Source: Candidatus Companilactobacillus pullicola
GTDB lineage: Bacteria > Bacillota > Bacilli > Lactobacillales > Lactobacillaceae
Assembly (NCBI GenBank): GCA_019116025.1
Contig: DXCM01000077.1
Span: forward strand, 1 to 64,000
Length of the DNA: 64,000 nucleotides
Direction: 5' to 3'
Positions within the stretch are counted from its first letter, which is position 1. Every line of letters begins with the position of its first letter. A program made the translations under genes and the position numbers. Under the pieces are notes generated by a model. It saw only the letters and a program-made list of their open reading frames with translations. It ran no database searches and was not told the origin of the DNA. Positions 42,880 through 51,121 of this stretch are shown piece after piece.

Positions 42880-44031
42880 CTATTCCTCTTTCAAGAGTCC
42901 TACTAATTCTGATTTAGCAGCTTTATTTGATGGAATAAATCCGAATATCAATCCTACAGCCGTTGAGACCGATAAGGATAGTATAATTGCATAAGCCGTT
43001 ATAACGGCCTTAAATGGTAAGAATGCATTAATAATTGCCACTAGCAAGTAACCGAATATTATTCCAATAATTCCCCCAATTATACATAGAACGACACTTT
43101 CAATTAAAAATTGATTTCTAATGTCGCTGGATGTGGCACCAAAAGCTCGACGAATTCCGATTTCCTTACGGCGTTCTGATACCGTTATGTACATGACATT
43201 CATAACTCCAATACCGGCAATCAATAGTGATATTCCAGCAATAAAGGCAATGAAGTAAGTAATGTCATTCAAAATCTTCGTAAATTGTTTACTGATTTGA
43301 TCTGGATTAGAAACTTCATAAGTTCCAATATTCTTCTGTTCACCCATCTTCTTCATTTGTTTAACCGCTCTTTTACCGATCCACTTTTTGTTGGCTTTAG
43401 GTTCAACCGATAATCGTGCCTGATCTTTCGATATCTGATTGGCAAAAAGTTGTTTGAAGACTGTTTTGGAAACATAAGCATCGGGGCGATAATTCATATC
43501 GCTGATATGATAAATCCCTTGGACGACAAAGATTGTGCCATCAATTGAAATCAAACGATTCAAAACATTCTTTTTAAACAATTTGTGTGCTAAATCTTCT
43601 GAAATATAAACTCCATTAGAAGCACCACTCATCTGAAAATAGCTACCTTTAACCAATTTCAAATGCTTAGGTTGTTTATTCAAACTCATCGTAACGTTCT
43701 TGGTCTTGTATTGAACCTTAGCTCCGGCTTCAACAACGCTACTAGTCAATTTAACGTGCTCAACTCCAGGTATCTTTTCCAAAACTGATTCATCATTATT
43801 AGTAAAACCACCATCGGTATCATCATCAGACGTTGGTTGATACTGAATAACGACTTTGTTGCGGGTATTATGATTTCCCATACCTTTAGTTACCGTGTGG
43901 GCAAATCCATCCCCAATCGCCAATATACAAATAACGCTGGCAATTCCAATGATAATTCCTAGCATAGTTAAGAAATTACGATTCTTATTCTTTCCAATGG
44001 ATTTAAAAGCGATCAAAAGTTTATCTGTCAT
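42880..44031 (-). CDS. MacB-like ABC transporter permease
   Basis: The 383-aa product has an N-terminal helix (NFLTMLGIIIGIASVICILAIG), a large extracytoplasmic domain (about residues 40-250) and three C-terminal helices with FtsX-like GVMNVMYITVSERRKEIGIRRAFGAT near residue 278. This is the MacB layout. Its start overlaps the ATPase stop (ATGA). With the HlyD-like adaptor and ATPase it forms a tripartite exporter for peptides or antimicrobials. Confidence 0.9.
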   Translation of the reverse strand: MTDKLLIAFKSIGKNKNRNFLTMLGIIIGIASVICILAIGDGFAHTVTKGMGNHNTRNKVVIQYQPTSDDDTDGGFTNNDESVLEKIPGVEHVKLTSSVVEAGAKVQYKTKNVTMSLNKQPKHLKLVKGSYFQMSGASNGVYISEDLAHKLFKKNVLNRLISIDGTIFVVQGIYHISDMNYRPDAYVSKTVFKQLFANQISKDQARLSVEPKANKKWIGKRAVKQMKKMGEQKNIGTYEVSNPDQISKQFTKILNDITYFIAFIAGISLLIAGIGVMNVMYITVSERRKEIGIRRAFGATSSDIRNQFLIESVVLCIIGGIIGIIFGYLLVAIINAFLPFKAVITAYAIILSLSVSTAVGLIFGFIPSNKAAKSELVGLLKEE

Positions 44032-44702
44032 GATTTTTTCACGCTCTTTTCATCGTTGTATAAACGACCATCACGAATATAGACGGTTCGCATTGCATAT
44101 TCAGCTACTTCACTATCATGGGTAACCATAATAATCGTCGTGCCGTCTTGATTAAGTTTCGTAAAGATATCCATGATTTCCTTACTAGTTTTCGAGTCCA
44201 GTGCTCCAGTTGGTTCATCCGCAATCACCAAATTAGGATGATTAACGATAGCTCTAGCAATGGCAACCCTTTGTTGTTGACCACCGGATAATTCTGAAGG
44301 AAGATTCTTCTCCTTACCCTTTAAACCGACTTTCTCAATTACATCTTCAATCAATTCACGCTTATTATTTTGTTCTTTCTTACTATAAATAAGCGGAACT
44401 TCAATATTTTCGTAAACACTATAAGTCGTCAACAATTTAAAATTTTGAAAGACGAAGCCTAATTGATCGCCTCGAATACGTGACAAAAAATTGTCGCTGA
44501 CCGTTTTATAATTTTTATCTTTCAGCAAATATTCACCAGTATAACTTTGATCCAATAGACCTAAAATATTGATCAGAGTTGATTTACCAGATCCAGAAGG
44601 CCCCATGATAGCTAAGAATTCGCCATCAGCTACTTCTAAATTGATATTCTCTAGAGCGATGAACTTGCCATAAGTTTTACCTATATTAGTAACTTTAAGC
44701 AT
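44028..44702 (-). CDS. MacB-type ABC transporter ATPase
   Basis: The 224-aa product has Walker A (GPSGSGKSTL near residue 34), signature LSGGQQQRVAIARA near residue 139, and Walker B VIADEPTGALD. It energises the permease directly downstream, with a 4-bp overlap. GGTGGAG precedes the ATG. Confidence 0.95.
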   Translation of the reverse strand: MLKVTNIGKTYGKFIALENINLEVADGEFLAIMGPSGSGKSTLINILGLLDQSYTGEYLLKDKNYKTVSDNFLSRIRGDQLGFVFQNFKLLTTYSVYENIEVPLIYSKKEQNNKRELIEDVIEKVGLKGKEKNLPSELSGGQQQRVAIARAIVNHPNLVIADEPTGALDSKTSKEIMDIFTKLNQDGTTIIMVTHDSEVAEYAMRTVYIRDGRLYNDEKSVKKS

Positions 44703-44714
44703 TACTCCACCGTC

Positions 44715-45626
44715 CTATCTCAAAACTAATTTGTCGCCAGTTTTAATTCCGTCCATTACATAGTAATAATGGCCTTTTTTCGTCATTGTAAGTGTACGTT
44801 TGTGCTTCTTATTATTCTTCAAAAGATAAACTGTATCCTCTGACCAAACAGCCTTTTCTGGAATCTTATAACCTTCTGAATCAGTCTTTAGTTGGACATG
44901 CATTCCGTATGGTAATTTTTCGTCAGTTGAAACTCGGAAGTGGTAATAAGAAACATTGTGAGTACTGTAAGGAATACTATCCTTTTGTTCATAATTACCA
45001 GAGATCTTAGTGCCGTCGTTTTCAATTACTGTTACATTGCTACCGACCTTGATTTTATCCAAACTATATTCGTTCACGTTACCTTGAATAACTGGTGCAC
45101 CATAAATGAACTCACGACCAGTATCATCCTTATAGTAAGTACCATCGATTGGTGCAGTGACTTGGCGATTTTGTGCTTGATTAAGTTTAGCTAATTTAGC
45201 CTGTGCTTCTGTTAGCATTTCTTGATTCTTACTCAATTCAATTTGATCATCAGTCTTCTTATCAGATGAGTTGTATTCTTGAATGGCAAGTTGTGCCTGA
45301 TGAATTTCAGCATTGACACTACTAATATCACTACTCATATTTTTGTAAAAACTGAATAGTACCTGACCCTTAGTTACGCGCTGGCCGTTTAAGACGTGTG
45401 TTGCGACTAATGTTTCGTCTTCTGACTTAGGCTCGTCGCTGACTACCTTTTTGTCCGTTTCTTGGACGATACCATTGAAATAATTAGTATTGTCTCGTTG
45501 GACAGTATAAGTGCTGTAATTATTTTTATTGTCATTATTCTTGAAGCCGTTTCCAAAAACTAGAAAAAGAATAATTGCAATTAAAACAACGTTGATTCCC
45601 CAAATAGCTATTTTAATTTTCTTCAT
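44715..45626 (-). CDS. HlyD/MacA-like adaptor protein
   Basis: The 303-aa product has an N-terminal membrane helix (IAIWGINVVLIAIILFLVFG) and a lipoyl/HlyD-type body: YFNGIVQETDKKVVSDEP, a coiled-coil hairpin (about residues 105-155, EIHQAQLAIQEYN...) and TAPIDGTYYKDD near residue 160. In Gram-positives such proteins couple MacB-type permeases to the outside. It heads the operon; a 7-bp inverted repeat lies 32 bp upstream. Confidence 0.88.
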   Translation of the reverse strand: MKKIKIAIWGINVVLIAIILFLVFGNGFKNNDNKNNYSTYTVQRDNTNYFNGIVQETDKKVVSDEPKSEDETLVATHVLNGQRVTKGQVLFSFYKNMSSDISSVNAEIHQAQLAIQEYNSSDKKTDDQIELSKNQEMLTEAQAKLAKLNQAQNRQVTAPIDGTYYKDDTGREFIYGAPVIQGNVNEYSLDKIKVGSNVTVIENDGTKISGNYEQKDSIPYSTHNVSYYHFRVSTDEKLPYGMHVQLKTDSEGYKIPEKAVWSEDTVYLLKNNKKHKRTLTMTKKGHYYYVMDGIKTGDKLVLR

Positions 45627-45657
45627 AATAATCTCCCCAAATTTGCTTGTCTTTCTA

Positions 45658-45676
45658 AGCTTAACAGTCTTAAGCT
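45658..45676. promoter_or_regulatory. Inverted repeat before the MacAB-like operon
   Basis: AGCTTAA-CAGTC-TTAAGCT is a perfect 7-bp palindrome with a 5-bp gap, 32 bp upstream of the adaptor start codon. A size and place suitable for a dimeric repressor, but no matching regulator gene adjoins the operon. Confidence 0.4.
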
Positions 45677-45796
45677 AGCGATTAATTGGCATTCTGTCAA
45701 ACTCGGGAATAAAAAAATAGAGCATTTCTGCTCTTTATTTTGGTTTTTATTAAAATTTAATTAATTCGGGAATGTACTTTAATTTCCGTTCTCCAC

Positions 45797-45826
45797 AAAA
45801 ACTGGGGAATGCATTCCCCAGTTTTT
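45797..45826. terminator. Palindromic terminator between tyrS remnant and MacAB operon
   Basis: A perfect 30-bp palindrome, AAAAACTGGGGAATG and its complement. Flanking bases (TTTCCGTTCTCCAC...) resemble the left edge of the repeat at 6707, so it may be a mini form of family A. It also suits the end of the leftward NhaC transcript. Confidence 0.65.
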
Positions 45827-45873
45827 ATTCCGAACTAAATAGTGTTTCTATTATTTGATTTGAAATAAAATAT

Positions 45874-46002
45874 TTAATCCTGCTTTTTTAATGCTATCTT
45901 TAAAAATTTTCTCTTACCCACTTGAATAATCATCCCGTCTTTTAAACGACCAATCTCATCATCAACCGTTAATTTTTGTGAATTAATCCGAATACCACCA
46001 TT
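45874..46002 (-). pseudogene. 3' remnant of a tyrosyl-tRNA synthetase gene (S4 domain)
   Basis: A 42-codon open stretch without a start codon reads NGGIRINSQKLTVDDEI, then LKDGMIIQVGKRKFLKIAL and stops. This is the C-terminal part of the S4 RNA-binding domain of bacterial TyrRS (GG(I/V).(I/L)N pattern and IIQVGKRKF end). It begins at the NhaC stop codon, in another frame. The catalytic domain is absent, so most of the gene has been lost. Its position behind a Tyr-type T-box fits a former T-box-regulated tyrS. Confidence 0.75.
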
Positions 46003-46003
46003 A

Positions 46004-47413
46004 TTAAGCTGTAGCTACTTTGTCACTGCTCGCCTTTTCGCTTTCAGGTAACTTTCTCAAACCAATTCCTGTAAATCCGCTGATAATAGAAAGAATTGGT
46101 GAAAGTAGACTGAAGAAACAGAATGGTAAGAATGACAATGTTGGTACTCCTAAGGTATTGGCTGCAAAGGCACCGGCAACGCCCCATGGAATTAAGTAGT
46201 TAATTACGGTACCACCATCTTCTAGTACACGACTTAGTGCTAAGTTATCTAATCCACGTTTATTGAAAGTTCCTTTGAAGGCTTTACCAGGTAAAATAAC
46301 TGATAAGTATTGTTCACCAACGAAGATATTAACGCCAATTCCGGAAAGAATTGTTGCGGTTACTACTGAGCCTGGTGTCTTGAGACGTTCTGCTAATGGT
46401 TCCATGGCTGTTTGAATAACATTAAACTTCATTAATAAGCCACCTAACGACAAGGTTAGGAAAATCAATGAAACTGTACCCATCATGGAAGTAATTCCTC
46501 CACGGGTTAATAAAGCATCGACACTGGCATTACCTGTTTTAGATACGAATCCATTTTCGATAAATCCGGCAATATCTTTTACCGGTGTATTAGGTTTTTC
46601 AATGAAAATCATTCCTACCGTTACAGTAACGTTCAAAAGCAATGTAGCGATAGCGGGAATTTTCATAATGGCACAGATGAATAACAATGCGACTGGTAGA
46701 ATGGCCCACCATGAAATTACGAAATTACTGTTTAAAACATTTAAAGTTGTATTGATCTTGCCCATTCCTGCATTAGTTCCACTATTACCAACGATTGCGT
46801 ATAGTACTAAAGAAATAATGAATGCTGGAATTGTCGTCCACATTAAATTCTTGATGTGGGCGAAAAGATCATCTTCTGCAATAGCGGCGGCTAAATTAGT
46901 TGAATCGGAAAGTGGTGACGTCTTATCTCCGAAAATTGCTCCAGAAATGATGGCCCCAGCTACTAAAGCAGGATTCATCCCTAAAGTTTGTCCCATACCG
47001 AAAAGAGCAATTCCAATTGTAGAAATAATGGTAAAAGCACTACCGATAGAGGTACCGATCAAAGCACAAACTAGAAATACTGATGGAATAAACCAACGTA
47101 CGGAGATCATGTGGAATCCTGCGACCATCATTGATGGAATAATACCAGCTGCGATCCAAGTACCGATCAAAGCACCGATCAGGATAAAAATAAAGATTGG
47201 TATAATACCATTTTTAACGCCGCTGATGATTCCGTCAGAAATATCATCCCAACTACTGCCACGAAGTTTGCTCCATAAAACTAACAAGGCGATTACTACT
47301 AGAACGGGAGTCTGTGGTGAAAGTCCAAATTTGATAACACCTACTCCCAAAATAACTAACATTACAGCCAACATGATGATGGCTTCTCTAAAACTTATAC
47401 TCTTTTTACTCAT
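46004..47413 (-). CDS. NhaC-family transporter under T-box control, probably for tyrosine
   Basis: The 469-aa product has about 11 hydrophobic helices with the NhaC family loops IFGDKTSPLSDSTNLAAAIAEDD near residue 175 and SGIGVNIFVGEQYLSVILPGKAF near residue 350. NhaC proteins are Na+/H+ antiporters, but members behind T-boxes are predicted amino-acid transporters; Tyr T-boxes occur before this type. The leader has a complete T-box and a candidate UAC specifier, and a tyrS remnant lies just downstream. GGAGGAATT precedes the ATG at 47413; an ATG 5 codons upstream overlaps that site. Confidence 0.85.
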   Translation of the reverse strand: MSKKSISFREAIIMLAVMLVILGVGVIKFGLSPQTPVLVVIALLVLWSKLRGSSWDDISDGIISGVKNGIIPIFIFILIGALIGTWIAAGIIPSMMVAGFHMISVRWFIPSVFLVCALIGTSIGSAFTIISTIGIALFGMGQTLGMNPALVAGAIISGAIFGDKTSPLSDSTNLAAAIAEDDLFAHIKNLMWTTIPAFIISLVLYAIVGNSGTNAGMGKINTTLNVLNSNFVISWWAILPVALLFICAIMKIPAIATLLLNVTVTVGMIFIEKPNTPVKDIAGFIENGFVSKTGNASVDALLTRGGITSMMGTVSLIFLTLSLGGLLMKFNVIQTAMEPLAERLKTPGSVVTATILSGIGVNIFVGEQYLSVILPGKAFKGTFNKRGLDNLALSRVLEDGGTVINYLIPWGVAGAFAANTLGVPTLSFLPFCFFSLLSPILSIISGFTGIGLRKLPESEKASSDKVATA

Positions 47414-47511
47414 AATTAATTCCTCCAAATTTTGTCTGATTTTACTTGAAGAATTAATATCGAGGATTGCCCCCGCATGTATTTATTATCATTTTACTTA
47501 CCCCTTGGTAT

Positions 47512-47760
47512 AAAAAAAGTCCCTGCTGCAACAATGCAACAGGGACGATTTACCGTGGTACCACCCAGCTTGAGAAGTATTCAAAAAAAGCTTCTCCACT
47601 CTTGAGAATAACGGATCTCTTTTTCCGCTTGGAAAACCAAGTCATGCCTGGTATTTCATAACTGCACCCTGACCGGTTCGCATCAACCACCGGCTTTCTT
47701 ACGCCCAGATACATTACTACTTGCTTCAGACACTTATATTTGTTTATTTGATTGACACTC
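47512..47760 (-). promoter_or_regulatory. T-box riboswitch leader, Tyr-type specifier
   Basis: On the minus strand the T-box GGGTGGTACCACGGTAAA (about 47566-47549) is followed by a strong terminator (GTCCCTGTTGCA / TGCAGCAGGGAC then T7, 47545-47512). Upstream lie Stem I elements: AGTAATG, a CCGGT/ACCGG distal stem (about 47694-47672), and the proposed specifier loop GAAATACCAGG with UAC at 47653-47651. Uncharged tRNA-Tyr would pair with the specifier and T-box and allow transcription of the NhaC gene. Confidence 0.88.
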
Positions 47761-47802
47761 ACTATAAACGGCTTTTTTTATTCTGTCAACTAATAAAATA
47801 AT

Positions 47803-48456
47803 TTAAGCTAATTTGTGATCGATATATTTGGATAACAGCGACAAGGCGTAACAAACCACAAAATACATCAGGGCCATCATGACAAAGACCGGAATAATGT
47901 AGTTTGGATTTTGTCCATAAACCACTTGTCCGTGTTGTGTTAACTCTGGTACCACAATGATTGTTGCCAAAGAAGTATCCTTGATCAAGGAGATGAATTG
48001 ACTTACCAATGCAGGAATCATTTTCTTATAAGCTTGAGGTAAAACGATATGCCACATGGCTTGAATATAAGTCATCCCTACTGATCTAGAAGCTTCCATT
48101 TGACCAACATCGACTGCCATAATACCTGAACGAATGATTTCAGCAATCATCATTGATTCAAAGGCTGTCATTGCCAAGATAGCTGCAGGAATCGTGTCCG
48201 GCTTGAATCCAAAGGCAGGTAGGCCAAAGTAAACGAAGAAGATAATCAAAAGTAATGGTAAATTACGAATTACATCAATCACCACTCCGACAATATTTGA
48301 GATATAGCGAATCTTTGAATAACGAATAATTCCTAAGATTGATCCAATGACAAAACTTAGTAACACCGATATAACGGAGATCAAAATCGTGACTTCCAAA
48401 CCTTGGAGAAGAAATCTGATGTTGATCCATGAATAAGCATTTATCCAATTTTGCAT
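47803..48456 (-). CDS. Polar amino-acid ABC transporter permease 2
   Basis: The 217-aa product has the His/Glu/Gln permease pattern: five helices and GVIDVIRNLPLLLIIFFVYFG near residue 57, then the EAA loop VGQMEASRSVGMTYIQAMWHIVLPQA near residue 118. It pairs with the preceding permease, 13 bp upstream, to form the membrane pore of a GlnHMPQ-type importer. GGAGGGG precedes the ATG. Confidence 0.92.
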   Translation of the reverse strand: MQNWINAYSWINIRFLLQGLEVTILISVISVLLSFVIGSILGIIRYSKIRYISNIVGVVIDVIRNLPLLLIIFFVYFGLPAFGFKPDTIPAAILAMTAFESMMIAEIIRSGIMAVDVGQMEASRSVGMTYIQAMWHIVLPQAYKKMIPALVSQFISLIKDTSLATIIVVPELTQHGQVVYGQNPNYIIPVFVMMALMYFVVCYALSLLSKYIDHKLA

Positions 48457-48469
48457 AATTTTTCCCCTC

Positions 48470-49108
48470 CTAAGCTAACTTTCTTTCAAGATATTGCATG
48501 TAGTAACTAATAGGCATTGTGATAATTAGGTAGAACAAACCAACAATCAAATAAGTATTGATCGTATCAAAAGTTTGTGATGCAATTGCATTTCCTTGGT
48601 ACATTAGATCAAATCCAGCTACGAAAGCTAAAATCGAAGAATTCTTAACCAAGTTAACGAATTGATTACCCAACGGTGGAATAACCAGTTTGAAAGCTTG
48701 TGGTAAAACGATATAACGCATCGATTGCCAGAAAGTCATCCCTTGTGATCGAGCGGCTTCCATCTGACCAACATCAACAGAATTGATACCAGCTCTAACC
48801 GTTTCAGCGATAAAGGCTGATGTATAAATTGTTAGACCAATTGTTCCTGCCGTGAAACCATTTATTTTCACTACGTATAACGGTACAACCAGATAGAAGA
48901 ACATTGTAATAACTAGCAACGGAATATTACGAAAAATCTCAACATAAATTTTACCGATAATTCGTAAAAACTTATTAGGCAACACCTCAAGGATGGCTAC
49001 TAGAGATCCAATAATTAAACTGAAAAACAGAGCTAATATACTGGATAGAATCGTCCAACCAAATCCTGTGATAAAGGCGTCCCAATTATTAGTTAAAAGA
49101 TTAATCAT
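48470..49108 (-). CDS. Polar amino-acid ABC transporter permease 1
   Basis: The 212-aa product (from MINLLTNNWDAFITGFGW) has the same pattern: GKIYVEIFRNIPLLVITMFFY near residue 63 and VGQMEAARSQGMTFWQSMRYIVLPQA. AAGGAGGTG is spaced well from the ATG at 49108; the frame extends farther but without a start signal. Its start overlaps the binding-protein stop by 8 bp. Confidence 0.92.
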   Translation of the reverse strand: MINLLTNNWDAFITGFGWTILSSILALFFSLIIGSLVAILEVLPNKFLRIIGKIYVEIFRNIPLLVITMFFYLVVPLYVVKINGFTAGTIGLTIYTSAFIAETVRAGINSVDVGQMEAARSQGMTFWQSMRYIVLPQAFKLVIPPLGNQFVNLVKNSSILAFVAGFDLMYQGNAIASQTFDTINTYLIVGLFYLIITMPISYYMQYLERKLA

Positions 49109-49931
49109 TGCGTAGCACCTCCTTGTAATTGAATCCTGGCACATTACCGAACCACTTGATGATCAATTTATTGTATGTGCCGTCTTTTTCTACCTCACTT
49201 AAAGCTTTATTAATAGCTTTTCTAAACTCTGTTTGACCTTTGTTTACACCGATACCATATGGTTCTGTAGTAAAAGGCTCACCTCTTAAAACATAACCTG
49301 GATTATTAACTGCCATACCAGCTAGGATGACATTATCAGTTGTTAAGGCGTCCCCTTGGCCAGATTTTAAAGCTGTCAATGCTTGAGCATAATCTGGCAG
49401 TTGTAACACCCTGGCTTTTGGAGCAAATTTTTTAACATTTTCAACGGAGTTAGAGCCAACTACACCGATGATAGTTTTATTATTCAAATCCTGAACGCTC
49501 TTAACTGAAGAGTTCTCATTAACTAAAATTGATTGACCAGCATCGAAATAAGAGTTTGAAAAATCAATTGTTTTTTCTCTTTCAGGCGTTATGGTCATTG
49601 TAGCGATGATAGCGTCGATATTACCATTCTTCAATAATGGAATTCTAGACTGTGAAGTTACGGTAACAAATTTAGCTTGAGCATCCTTGCCTAACATTTT
49701 CTTAGTGATAGCCTTGGCTAAATCAATTTCGAATCCTTTTTCTTTACCGTCTTTAACATCGATCAAACCTATTAATCTCGTATCAGCCTTAACACCCCAA
49801 GTAATCGTCTTACTTTCCTTAGCATTAGTTAAAACATTTTGATCTGACAGTGGCTTAGCACCACAGGCACTCAAGACCAATACTAGGAGCAACGAGGTGA
49901 TAATCAGAGTTAAGTATTTTAAACGTTTCAT
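49101..49931 (-). CDS. Polar amino-acid ABC transporter binding lipoprotein
   Basis: The 276-aa product has a lipoprotein signal (SLLLVLVLSACGAK) and a family-3 solute-binding domain with GFEIDLAKAITKKMLG near residue 65 and ATMTITPEREKTIDFSNSYF near residue 108. The motif set fits glutamate/glutamine/aspartate binding; exact ligand uncertain. It lies between the ATPase and permease genes in a four-gene operon. Confidence 0.92.
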   Translation of the reverse strand: MKRLKYLTLIITSLLLVLVLSACGAKPLSDQNVLTNAKESKTITWGVKADTRLIGLIDVKDGKEKGFEIDLAKAITKKMLGKDAQAKFVTVTSQSRIPLLKNGNIDAIIATMTITPEREKTIDFSNSYFDAGQSILVNENSSVKSVQDLNNKTIIGVVGSNSVENVKKFAPKARVLQLPDYAQALTALKSGQGDALTTDNVILAGMAVNNPGYVLRGEPFTTEPYGIGVNKGQTEFRKAINKALSEVEKDGTYNKLIIKWFGNVPGFNYKEVLRND

Positions 49932-49944
49932 TATCGGGTCCTCC

Positions 49945-50679
49945 TTAGTGGATGATCTTACTCAAGAATTTCTTTGCACGTTCATTTGATGGTTGTTTGA
50001 AGAAAATATCTGTCGGATCATCTTCAAGAATCTGTCCATCGTCCATAAAGATAACGCGGTTGGCAACTTCTTGAGCAAATCCCATTTCGTGAGTAACGAT
50101 CAAAGATGTCATATCACTTTGGCTAGTAACATATTTAATAACGCCCAATACGTCATCGATCATCTCTGGATCTAGAGCACTTGTGGGTTCGTCGAACAAC
50201 ATACAACGAGGTTTCATAGCTAAGGATCTAGCAATCGCCACACGTTGTCTTTGACCACCAGAAATTTGTGAAGGCATACTCTGAGCCTTATCAGCCAAAC
50301 CAACTCGATCTAACAAGGCCATCGCCGTTTCTTTATTCTCTTTTTCATCCAATTTTAAAACGATTCTCGGAGCCAACATTACATTTTCGAGTACATTTTT
50401 ATTTGCATAGAGATTGAAATGCTGGAAAACCATCCCTACATCTTTTCTAATTCGGTTAATATCTGTTTTCTTGTCAGCAATATCACGGCCATTAACAATC
50501 AATTGTCCTGCTTGAATTGTTTCTAGACCATTGACTGTACGAGCCAAAGTACTTTTACCTGATCCAGAGGGACCAACTAGTACAACGGTCTCCCCCTTAT
50601 CAATCTTTAAATTGACGTCTTTTAATGCATGGAAATTTCCATAATATTTTTGCACATCGCGGAATTCAATCATTGACAT
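49945..50679 (-). CDS. Polar amino-acid ABC transporter ATPase (GlnQ-like)
   Basis: The 244-aa product has Walker A GPSGSGKSTLARTVNGL near residue 34, the GlnQ-like MVFQHFNLYANKNVLENV, signature ISGGQRQRVAIARSL and Walker B MLFDEPTSALDPEM. It is first in the operon of binding protein and two permeases. The long gap upstream (50680-51121) is AT-rich and holds a hairpin and a palindrome but no gene. Confidence 0.95.
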   Translation of the reverse strand: MSMIEFRDVQKYYGNFHALKDVNLKIDKGETVVLVGPSGSGKSTLARTVNGLETIQAGQLIVNGRDIADKKTDINRIRKDVGMVFQHFNLYANKNVLENVMLAPRIVLKLDEKENKETAMALLDRVGLADKAQSMPSQISGGQRQRVAIARSLAMKPRCMLFDEPTSALDPEMIDDVLGVIKYVTSQSDMTSLIVTHEMGFAQEVANRVIFMDDGQILEDDPTDIFFKQPSNERAKKFLSKIIH

Positions 50680-50918
50680 AATCTAGTTCCCCTTTCCCTA
50701 TTGTTAAATTTTCTTTTTGTTTATTAAGAAAATTTTAATGTGTATTTTTGATTTTGGCAACAATTATTTCTTTTGTGAAATTACTGCTAGACAGGGTGTC
50801 TCTTGAATTACGGTCGCAAAAAGCTATTAGATTAAGGTTATCGTAATTATAAAATTAATAAAATAAATCAAATATTTTTTTATCGAGCAAGCCAATTTTT
50901 AACAAAATTACAAAAAAA

Positions 50919-50951
50919 ATAACAAAACCACAAACGTGATTTTGTTATTTC
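50919..50951. terminator. Hairpin upstream of glnQ-like operon
   Basis: AATAACAAAA and TTTTGTTATT pair around a GC-containing loop with CAC/GTG, with A and T runs outside. It lies 240 bp upstream of the glnQ-like gene and 170 bp downstream of the BceB-type gene, whose transcript it can end. Confidence 0.6.
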
Positions 50952-51003
50952 GAATCGTAGATTAGGAACTGTTGAGTGATCCTTATTCTACTTTATTAAG
51001 GGG

Positions 51004-51019
51004 TTAGACATGTCTAACT
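51004..51019. promoter_or_regulatory. Perfect 16-bp palindrome
   Basis: GTTAGACATGTCTAAC is its own reverse complement. It lies between the BceAB-type genes and the amino-acid importer. A symmetric operator is possible; no regulator is known to me for this site. Confidence 0.35.
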
Positions 51020-51064
51020 ATTGAAATTATTTTATTGGGGGAAGTGCTTCCCGTTTCCGGAAAG

Positions 51065-51098
51065 CTGCGATCGAAAGGTAAATACCCGTCGATCGCAG
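51065..51098. repeat. GC-rich stem-loop downstream of the BceB-type gene
   Basis: CTGCGATCGA and TCGATCGCAG form a perfect 10-bp stem around a 14-nt loop, flanked by TTTCCGGAAA and CCCCGGAAGG. It has no T run, so it looks like a REP-type or RNA-stabilising structure rather than a simple terminator. It starts 24 bp beyond the BceB stop. Confidence 0.5.
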
Positions 51099-51121
51099 TT
51101 CCCCGGAAGGAACTGAATCTA

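Noticed and set aside
46485..47513. A 342-codon frame antisense to the NhaC gene
   Set aside because: It mirrors the codon pattern of the transporter, has no ribosome binding site and is low in normal composition (rich in Ile, Pro, Lys).
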